Part shown: positions 5,373 to 10,071 of the stretch, one piece after another
How positions within the stretch are numbered: the first letter of the stretch is position 1
Layout of the letters: every line of letters starts with the position of its first letter
Assembly: GCA_021815285.1 (NCBI GenBank)
Contig: JAKAHE010000065.1
Span: forward strand, 1-10,071
DNA length: 10,071 nucleotides
Direction of reading: 5' to 3'
Source of the DNA: Nitrospirota bacterium
GTDB lineage: Bacteria; Nitrospirota; JACRHJ01
Notes under the pieces: model-generated
The model's input: the letters and a program-made list of their open reading frames with translations, nothing else
Told to the model about the DNA's origin: nothing
The model's database searches: none
Position numbers and translations under genes: made by a program

Positions 5373-6290
5373 GTGTCAATTATTGACTTTAACTCCTGTA
5401 TTTGGAGTGACCCATGGTTCGCCGACCTCACACGCTCCGCCCAAATACTCTTTATATATCTATGGACTAATGACCATAAGAGTACTTCGGGCATTTATAC
5501 AATAAGCATCAAGTCGATATGCTTCGAGACCGGGCTTACAATAGATGAAATAAGAGACGGCCTGATTGCTCTGCAACCGAAAGTAAAGTATGACGCTGAC
5601 GAGCAAGTAGTTTGGGTTCTGAACCACGTCAAACATCAATTCTTAAAAAACGGCAAAACGTCTTGCCCAATAATAATCTCAATAAATAGAAGCCTTAATT
5701 CCCTGCCGCATGGCCATCCGTTTATCAAGGACTTCATAGCCCGCTATCCCCTCTCCGCAACTTGGACCGATAAGAAGGGAAATATCCATGTCGAAAAAAT
5801 TGAATATATGTTTGATTTCCAGGACAGGGAAGTAAAGACTTTCGCGGCTCCCTCGCCTGCGGCCGCAGAGGCACCCGCTCCTGCCGAGGATGAAGGAGAA
5901 TCCCCGGCGGAGCCCTCCTCAGCTAAGCCGCCAGTTTCGCAGGAAGCCAAAGAGACTACTATTCCCAAGGACTTCTCCCTTGCCGCGACCACGAAGGCGT
6001 ATGCCAAACAGAACGGTCTCGACGAGATAGAGATACAGTATCAGTTCGAGCGGTTCACCGATCACCATGCGAATGACCCAAAAGGGAAAAAGAAAAAATA
6101 CAAGAACTGGCAGCGCACATTTGAGAACTGGATAACGAGCCAGTATTTCAGGCCCTGCCCGCCCCATGTCCGCAATGCGCGCGAGGAAGAGCGCAATAAG
6201 AGGCTTGATAGCATCGAATATGAACTAAAACCTATGGTCGAGAGGGGCCAGGCCGTGACGGTTCCCAAACTCCCCTACGAGGAAAACTGA
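5373..6290 (+). CDS. Phage replication initiator / helicase-loader-like protein
   Basis: Probable replication-initiation protein of 305 residues. Residues 1-150 resemble the N-terminal domain of phage replisome organisers (IDFNSCIWSDPWF, RSAQILFIYLWTN, SGIYTISIKSICFETGL), a winged-helix origin-binding fold. Residues about 155-195 are an Ala/Pro/Glu-rich linker. Residues about 198-258 (DFSLAATTKAYAKQNGL, FERFTDHHAN, YKNWQRTFENWI) match the DnaT/primosomal C-terminal type that contacts helicase or ssDNA. GTG at 5373 is chosen because the family begins at this point and GGAGG lies 4 nt before it; the frame stays open to a GTG at 5253, but that would overlap the previous gene. The next gene starts 1 bp after the stop, so initiator and ATPase are coupled. 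The 5' half is AT-rich while the part after the linker is GC-rich, which suggests domain shuffling. Confidence 0.75.
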   Translation: MSIIDFNSCIWSDPWFADLTRSAQILFIYLWTNDHKSTSGIYTISIKSICFETGLTIDEIRDGLIALQPKVKYDADEQVVWVLNHVKHQFLKNGKTSCPIIISINRSLNSLPHGHPFIKDFIARYPLSATWTDKKGNIHVEKIEYMFDFQDREVKTFAAPSPAAAEAPAPAEDEGESPAEPSSAKPPVSQEAKETTIPKDFSLAATTKAYAKQNGLDEIEIQYQFERFTDHHANDPKGKKKKYKNWQRTFENWITSQYFRPCPPHVRNAREEERNKRLDSIEYELKPMVERGQAVTVPKLPYEEN

Positions 6291-6291
6291 T

Positions 6292-7578
6292 ATGTCCCGC
6301 GCCCTCGTAGAAGAAGTGCCGCGAGTCTTATCACCAAAGGCCCCCCCACACAATGTTGAGGCGGAGCAGTCCGTACTCGGCGCGATACTACTCGAAAACC
6401 ACGCCATAGATCGCGCCGTCGAGATGATCACCCCAGACGACTTCTACAGGGAGTCCCATAGGCGCATCTACATGGCGATGCTCGACCTTGCCGAATCCGC
6501 CGAACCGATAGACTTCATAACCCTCCCGGAGATCCTCAAGAGGCGGAACGAACTCGAAAAAATCGGCGGGCTTTCGTATCTGACGCTCCTTTTAAATACC
6601 GTCCCGAACGCAGCGAACATCCGCTACCACTGCAAGATTGTCCGCGAGAAGGCGATACTCCAGAACCTGATAAGCTCGGCGTCCGACATTATCACGAAGG
6701 CTTACATGGAGCCGGAGAACATTGAAGCGTTTCTTTCAGAGACGGAGGGCATCATATCTCGCATTGCCCGTGCGGCGACCACCACCAGTACCACGGCGCC
6801 CCTACGGGATATGTCGGCCATAGCGGATGGGAGCAACAAGGCCAAGTGGGTAATCGAGGGCGTCATACCGGAGGCCCTGATGACACTCCTACAGGCTCCT
6901 AAGGGCCACGTAAAGACCTGGCTCGCTCTATACTTCGGCATCTGTATAGCATCTGGGAACGCAGCATTTCCCGCCTATGATATGGTCGGGAAACCGCTCT
7001 CGGACGGCAGGACGGTAATGAAGAGGCCGGTAATCTACCTCGACCGCGAGAACGCCGATATGGTCCTGAAACCGCGCCTGCAGCGCATGGGCTGTCCTCT
7101 TGGCTTTAAAAGCTGGTCCTATACCCAGAAGCCAGAGCCGCCGAGGATAGACGCTCCCGGTGCCGTTGACAAGTGGTATCTACCCCTCATCGAGAAGTCT
7201 GAACCGAAGCCGGTTCTCATCTTCGATACCCTGAAAAAGTTCCACTCTAAAGACGAGAACAGCAACACGCTCATGGAGCCGGTGATGGATGAGTTCAAAA
7301 AACTTTGCAGTGCCGGGGCTACGGTGATAATCCTCCATCATGCGGGCTTCCCACCTAAGGGCGATAGGCTTGAGAAAGGCCGTGGAGCGCAGATAATAGG
7401 CGACTCCTGCGATGTCGAGTGGATGCTGGACAAGGTGGACGGCATCAAGAACAGCTACAACCTCAGAAGCCCAAAGAACCGGCTCGGCGAGGCTGAGACA
7501 TTGTCCATAAAGCTCACAGGCAACGAGCATTACATGTCCTTTATAGATGTAGGACCGATAGCGGAATGTCCATTTTGA
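6292..7578 (+). CDS. DnaB N-terminal domain fused to RepA-type ATPase (replicative helicase candidate)
   Basis: Protein of 428 residues. Residues 14-115 are a clear DnaB N-terminal domain (PPHNVEAEQSVLGAILL, DDFYRESHRRIY, GGLSYLTLLLNTVPNAANI), which forms the helicase collar and binds primase or loader. From about 185 the sequence does not follow DnaB. It follows the RecA-like RepA/AAA_25 ATPases: P-loop region LLQAPKGHVKTWLALYFG (199-216), strand VIYLDREN (247-254), Walker B VLIFD (308-312), sensor IILHHAG (346-352) and RGAQIIGDSCD (364-374). The P-loop is degenerate: the Gly before Lys-Thr is Val207 and the first Gly is Ala202; Lys208 and Thr209 remain. DnaB motifs such as the arginine finger region are not evident. 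It is most likely the element's replicative helicase or its loader, working with the initiator encoded 1 bp upstream. Confidence 0.83.
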   Translation: MSRALVEEVPRVLSPKAPPHNVEAEQSVLGAILLENHAIDRAVEMITPDDFYRESHRRIYMAMLDLAESAEPIDFITLPEILKRRNELEKIGGLSYLTLLLNTVPNAANIRYHCKIVREKAILQNLISSASDIITKAYMEPENIEAFLSETEGIISRIARAATTTSTTAPLRDMSAIADGSNKAKWVIEGVIPEALMTLLQAPKGHVKTWLALYFGICIASGNAAFPAYDMVGKPLSDGRTVMKRPVIYLDRENADMVLKPRLQRMGCPLGFKSWSYTQKPEPPRIDAPGAVDKWYLPLIEKSEPKPVLIFDTLKKFHSKDENSNTLMEPVMDEFKKLCSAGATVIILHHAGFPPKGDRLEKGRGAQIIGDSCDVEWMLDKVDGIKNSYNLRSPKNRLGEAETLSIKLTGNEHYMSFIDVGPIAECPF

Positions 7579-7593
7579 CAACAGGAGGCTCCA

Positions 7594-7770
7594 ATGGACC
7601 CCGTAGTAAAGCAAATGCGCGAGAACTACCACTTATTCGAGCGTGGCGGGATGTCGCTTGAGGAGATGAAGCGGCGGAATACAAGGCTGCTGGAGATTGG
7701 GAAGGAATTCAGGCTGAGCACCCCGCCTGACGCGAGCAGTAAGCAGCTTGGCCTTACCGCAGGCCACTGA
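7594..7770 (+). CDS. 58-aa hypothetical protein
   Basis: Small frame beginning MDPVVKQMRENYHLFERGG with AGGAGG 5 nt before the ATG and 15 bp after the ATPase gene, so it is very likely translated. The N-terminal 40 residues are predicted helical and charged (MSLEEMKRRNTRLLEIGKEF); the tail is Pro/Ser-rich. No family recognised. Its last codons overlap a 6-bp hairpin (7749-7766) that leads into the structured intergenic segment. Confidence 0.65.
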   Translation: MDPVVKQMRENYHLFERGGMSLEEMKRRNTRLLEIGKEFRLSTPPDASSKQLGLTAGH

Positions 7771-7960
7771 GCCGCAGGGCAGGGGCATATACCCGAAGGG
7801 TGTATTGAGCAAATGGTGTGATGACCCCCAGAGTCCCGGTCGTGTCGCCGGGGACTCCAGGTAGGCGGTCGAAGACTCAATCCGTGGGCAGAAGCCGTAA
7901 TTCGCGGATAACGGTGAGAAGCGTAGCGGAACAGCAAACTTAGACCGCCTTCCCGGAGGC
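7749..7960 (+). ncRNA. Candidate structured RNA between two early genes
   Basis: The roughly 200 nt between the 58-aa and 71-aa genes have stops in all three forward frames, yet can form a chain of helices. These are TGGCCT/AGGCCA (7749-7754 with 7761-7766), a GAA-capped stem of 8 bp (7787-7794 with 7798-7805), and a strong hairpin GAGTCCC/GGGACTC (7831-7837 with 7851-7857) extended by GG/CC and CG/CG. Next comes a long arm closed by a perfect 8-bp helix AGGCGGTC/GACCGCCT (7863-7870 with 7943-7950). Inside that arm lie TCCGT/GCGGA (7881-7885 with 7926-7930) and GCCGT/ACGGT (7894-7898 with 7911-7915), separated by purine-rich internal loops. CTCAA (7876-7880) could pair with TTGAG (7805-7809). 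GCCT/AGGC (7947-7950 with 7957-7960) competes with the closing helix, just before the next gene's ribosome-binding site. I recognise no known RNA family. It could be a regulatory leader, a stable small RNA or part of an origin. Confidence 0.45.
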
Positions 7961-7981
7961 AACAAGTAAAGGAGGCAGACG

Positions 7982-8197
7982 ATGGGCATAACAGAGCAGT
8001 TCCGAATAAGCAATGCAGCTTTTTTCGAATTATTGCGGTCAAGGGAAAAGAAGGGCGAATTGGTTAAAGTGGCTCCCGAGCGGTGGTTGGCGCTCCGAAA
8101 CGAAACGGAGATACGCGCGGTCAGCGCCGGGTGCAAGCCCATGTCTGAGATGAAGCAGGTGGCTACCGAGGTTGAGGGCTGGAGGGATGCGAGATGA
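7982..8197 (+). CDS. 71-aa hypothetical protein, possible winged-helix
   Basis: Small protein beginning MGITEQFRISNAAFFELLRS, with AAAGGAGG 7 nt before the ATG. Residues 11-40 (helix, then KKGELVKVAPERWLAL) resemble the last helix and wing of small winged-helix proteins, but the match is too weak for a family call. The stop overlaps the start of rusA by 4 bp, so the two are translationally coupled. It is separated from the previous gene by the candidate structured RNA, whose alternative fold would sit just before this ribosome-binding site. Confidence 0.7.
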   Translation: MGITEQFRISNAAFFELLRSREKKGELVKVAPERWLALRNETEIRAVSAGCKPMSEMKQVATEVEGWRDAR

Positions 8198-8643
8198 TCG
8201 TCTTCACTGTCTACGGCGAACCCACCCCCAAGGGGCGTCCGAAGTTCTTTAGCCGCACAATGAAGAATGGGAAGTCATTCACCGGCACCTACACGCCGGA
8301 CAAGACGCGCCGGGCCGAGGAGGACTTTCTATCCCAGGCACTCAAGGTCGTGCCAGAAATGCCGCTCACCGGTCCCCTGGCAGTCACCTTCGACGTCTAC
8401 CGCTCCAAGGGTATGCCTAAGACGAGGAAGGGCCACGAGGAGGCCGAGAAGGGTTTCATCAGGCCCGTCACAAAGCCTGACCTCGATAATTATATCAAGG
8501 TTCTCGACGCGCTCAACGGCGTGATGTGGGTGGACGATGGACAGATAGTAGAAATAACCGCCAGGAAGTTTTTCTCGTCGAGGCCGAGGATAGAAGTCTC
8601 AATAAGCGAGATGGTCGCCACGGGAGACATGGTAAATGACTAA
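8194..8643 (+). CDS. rusA: RusA-family Holliday-junction resolvase
   Basis: Endonuclease of 149 residues that cuts Holliday junctions and branched replication intermediates as a dimer. The N-terminal FTVYGEPTPKGRPKFFS is the conserved RusA opening. The catalytic core is complete: KPDLDN with Asp96 and Asp98, Lys102 in NYIKVLDALNG, and Asp114/Asp115 in MWVDDGQIVE, matching the acidic residues and lysine needed in E. coli RusA. The end is the usual beta strand (RIEVSI). An insert of basic and acidic residues at about 72-88 (KGMPKTRKGHEEAEKG) is typical of phage versions. It overlaps the upstream gene by 4 bp and the downstream helicase by 8 bp, so it belongs to a tight recombination cluster. 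Confidence 0.92.
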   Translation: MIVFTVYGEPTPKGRPKFFSRTMKNGKSFTGTYTPDKTRRAEEDFLSQALKVVPEMPLTGPLAVTFDVYRSKGMPKTRKGHEEAEKGFIRPVTKPDLDNYIKVLDALNGVMWVDDGQIVEITARKFFSSRPRIEVSISEMVATGDMVND

Positions 8644-9799
8644 ATATTCTCTCCGCCCCTATCAGCAGGAGGCGGTCGATAAATCGGTAGCCTTCCTGAC
8701 GAAGAAGAAAGGCGAGAACGGTATTATCGTGCTTCCGACCGGTTCTGGGAAAAGCCTCGTCATCGCGGCGATAGCCAAGGCTTTGGGCGAACCGACTCTT
8801 ATCTTCAGCCCCACCAAGGAAATACTTGAACAGAATCTTGAGAAGCTCGCATCTTATGGGGAATATGCGTCCGTTTATTCTGCCTCAATGGGACAGAGGC
8901 GGTTATCAAATATCACCCTTGCAACTATCGGGAGTGTCAAGAACAGGGCTGACATTTTTGCGGGCTTCCAGTATGTCCTGATTGATGAATGTCACCTCGT
9001 GAACGCCAAAGGCGGCATGTATAGTGACTTCATTAAGAAGCAGGACGGCTCAGTCCTTGGCCTCACGGCAACGCCGTATAGATTAACTACTGATGGCTTT
9101 GGAGGTTCAATCCTGAAGTTCCTCACGAGAACCCGTCCTCGGATATTCAGCCATCTGATTTACTACGTCCAGATAGGCCAATTATTCAATGAAGGGCATC
9201 TGGCACGCCTCCGGTATTTTACTAATGCCGAGTTCGACAGATCTAAGCTCAGGCTCAATTCCACGGGAGCCGACTTCGCGGATGCTTCCATCCAGCAGTA
9301 TTACACGGCGAGCGGGTTCAAAGACAAAATAGCAGAGCAGGTTAAGGACATACTGCGCTATCGAAAGAACTGCCTCGTGTTCACGCGGTTCATAGAGGAG
9401 TCGGAGTATCTGGTCAACAATATTCCGGGTACTGCGATAGTTACCGGCAAGACCCCCAAAAAAGAGCGCGAGCGGCTGATTACGGACTTCCGTAAAGGCA
9501 TCATAAAGGCAATCTGCAATGTCGGGGTGCTTACCACGGGCTTCGACTATCCCGAGCTTGAGACGGTAGTCCTTGCCCGGCCCACCATGAGCCTCGCACT
9601 ATATTACCAGATGGTTGGGCGAGGCATCAGGCCGCATCCGAACAAGGACTTTACCGCCGTTATTGATATGTGCGGAAACCATGAACTCTTCGGCAAAGTG
9701 GAAGACTTGCAGATTATCAACGGCGGCGGCGGGAAATGGTTCATTGCCAGCAACGGCAGGCAACTGACAAATGTTTATTACGGCGAACGGACACAATAA
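8636..9799 (+). CDS. SF2 DEAD/DEAH-type helicase (SSL2/ResIII-like)
   Basis: ATP-dependent nucleic-acid helicase or translocase of 387 residues with all main superfamily 2 motifs: Q-like LRPYQQEAV at 6-14, motif I LPTGSGKS (33-40), Ia IFSPTKEIL, motif II DECH (117-120), motif III LTATP (143-147), motif IV CLVFTRF, motif V GVLTTGFDYPE (297-307) and motif VI QMVGRGIRP (325-333). It has only the two RecA-like domains and short ends, so it is a compact phage-type helicase of the SSL2/RadD/ResIII group, with no nuclease or methylase partner to suggest a restriction system. The start overlaps the rusA stop by 8 bp. A helicase directly coupled to a Holliday-junction nuclease suggests joint work on branched DNA: branch migration or fork remodelling followed by cutting. 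Confidence 0.92.
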   Translation: MTKYSLRPYQQEAVDKSVAFLTKKKGENGIIVLPTGSGKSLVIAAIAKALGEPTLIFSPTKEILEQNLEKLASYGEYASVYSASMGQRRLSNITLATIGSVKNRADIFAGFQYVLIDECHLVNAKGGMYSDFIKKQDGSVLGLTATPYRLTTDGFGGSILKFLTRTRPRIFSHLIYYVQIGQLFNEGHLARLRYFTNAEFDRSKLRLNSTGADFADASIQQYYTASGFKDKIAEQVKDILRYRKNCLVFTRFIEESEYLVNNIPGTAIVTGKTPKKERERLITDFRKGIIKAICNVGVLTTGFDYPELETVVLARPTMSLALYYQMVGRGIRPHPNKDFTAVIDMCGNHELFGKVEDLQIINGGGGKWFIASNGRQLTNVYYGERTQ

Positions 9800-9822
9800 C
9801 CAACGGAAAGGAGGAATAGTAA

Positions 9823-9852
9823 ATGGAGCTTTTCGAGCATGAGGAGTATTAA
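9823..9852 (+). CDS. Nine-residue mini-ORF with strong ribosome-binding site
   Basis: ATG at 9823 opens a frame for MELFEHEEY followed by TAA. It is preceded by AAAGGAGG (about 8-nt spacing), as good as any site in the operon. It lies between the helicase stop and the next small gene. It may be a true micropeptide, a remnant of a longer gene, or a device that moves ribosomes to the next gene. The very acidic composition is notable. Evidence is only the ribosome-binding site and the operon position. Confidence 0.3.
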   Translation: MELFEHEEY

Positions 9853-9879
9853 CCGCCGCCGGGCAAATAAAGGAGAGAA

Positions 9880-9999
9880 ATGAAAACCATCGTATCCGCA
9901 ATCACTTTCGTAGTATTTATCGCATTCATGGAGTGGGAGGCTCGCCGGGAGGACGAGCGCGAGGAAAAAAACTATCAGGATGATGAGGGCTGGGATTAA
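9880..9999 (+). CDS. 39-aa single-pass membrane peptide
   Basis: Small frame with AGGAGAGAA just before the ATG. Residues 2-17 (KTIVSAITFVVFIAFM) form one hydrophobic helix. The rest (EWEARREDEREEKNYQ and DDEGWD) is highly charged and acidic at the end. Such phage peptides usually sit in the inner membrane with the charged tail in the cytoplasm. No family recognised. It lies 27 bp after the mini-ORF and 16 bp before the next gene. Confidence 0.55.
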   Translation: MKTIVSAITFVVFIAFMEWEARREDEREEKNYQDDEGWD

Positions 10000-10015
10000 T
10001 TGGGAGGATGAATAG

Positions 10016-10071
10016 ATGGCGATCATACAGATTCTAAAGAGCTACAAACTGGACAACGGCGATGTATCCGG
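10016..10071 (+). CDS. Start of a further early gene (cut off by window)
   Basis: ATG at 10016, with GGGAGG about 8 nt upstream, opens a frame beginning MAIIQILKSYKLDNGDVS that runs off the right edge. Only 18 full codons are visible, so no function can be given. Same strand and tight spacing place it in the early operon. Confidence 0.55.
   Translation, partial: MAIIQILKSYKLDNGDVS

Larger units (their letters stand above)
2186..10071. mobile_element. Integrated phage-like element, left end and early region (right end beyond window)
   Basis: The element begins at the split tRNA-fMet gene. It carries an integrase facing the attachment site, an XRE repressor with a divergent control region, and a rightward operon of replication and recombination genes (initiator, DnaB/RepA-type ATPase, RusA, SF2 helicase). 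The layout matches the lysogeny-to-early-gene half of a temperate phage. No structural, packaging, lysis or conjugation gene is visible, so a phage satellite or other integrative element is also possible. The right boundary should show an intact tRNA-fMet. Confidence 0.8.

Noticed and set aside
7818..7875. TGATGA followed later by GTCGAAGAC, suggesting a hammerhead ribozyme
   Set aside because: The CTGATGA box is not intact, the GAAA box is missing, and the hairpin between them does not give the three-way junction.
7633..8142. Minus-strand frames crossing the candidate RNA and its flanking genes
   Set aside because: They have no ribosome-binding site, run antisense through two genes with good forward signals, and show no domain. 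The forward layout explains the region better.
8636..9799. Type III restriction subunit or defence helicase
   Set aside because: No methylase, nuclease domain or defence partner is nearby; the gene overlaps rusA in a replication/recombination cluster and is too short for a Res subunit.
1..10071. CRISPR array, insertion sequence or retron
   Set aside because: No regularly spaced repeat series, no transposase and no reverse transcriptase frame was seen on either strand.

Overview
The window is the junction between a bacterial chromosome and an integrated, phage-like mobile element. The chromosomal genes are GC-rich and fall in families common in uncultivated Desulfobacterota/Nitrospirota-type bacteria. 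I cannot fix the phylum from sequence alone.

Chromosomal part (1 to about 2185, all genes on the minus strand): a four-gene operon reading right to left, made of crcB (fluoride channel), a DUF190 protein, a UspA-type universal stress protein, and an SLC13/ArsB-like permease that runs off the left edge. Gaps are only 9-16 bp and a good -35/-10 promoter precedes crcB. This gene set matches what is known of fluoride-response regulons, but I see no fluoride riboswitch.

Junction (2143-2229): a strong hairpin terminator, followed by the 3' half (CAT anticodon loop to CCA) of an initiator tRNA-fMet gene. The 5' half is missing and is replaced by unrelated AT-rich DNA. This is the classic scar of tyrosine-recombinase integration into a tRNA gene. 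The intact tRNA should be rebuilt at the far end of the element, beyond the right edge.

Element, leftward genes (2314-4651): a tyrosine integrase with two unusual active-site positions, a secreted coiled-coil protein with C-terminal R-T-G repeats, and an XRE repressor without a peptidase domain. The repressor's mRNA is predicted to be leaderless.

Element, control region (4652-4854): two related 13-bp palindromes, three copies of TGCGATA spaced 37-38 bp apart, and divergent promoters, resembling a lambda-type immunity region.

Element, rightward genes (4855-10071+): two small helix-turn-helix proteins, a replication initiator/helicase-loader-like protein, a DnaB N-domain fused to a RepA-type ATPase with a degenerate P-loop, a 58-aa protein, an approximately 200-nt gene-free segment that folds into several hairpins and is probably a structured RNA, a 71-aa protein, a RusA Holliday-junction resolvase, an SF2 helicase, a 9-codon mini-ORF, a 39-aa membrane peptide and the start of another gene. 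Tight or overlapping spacing suggests one early operon for replication and recombination. No capsid, portal, terminase, tail or conjugation gene is visible, so prophage, satellite and ICE-like element all remain possible; the RusA/DnaB/initiator content favours a prophage or satellite.
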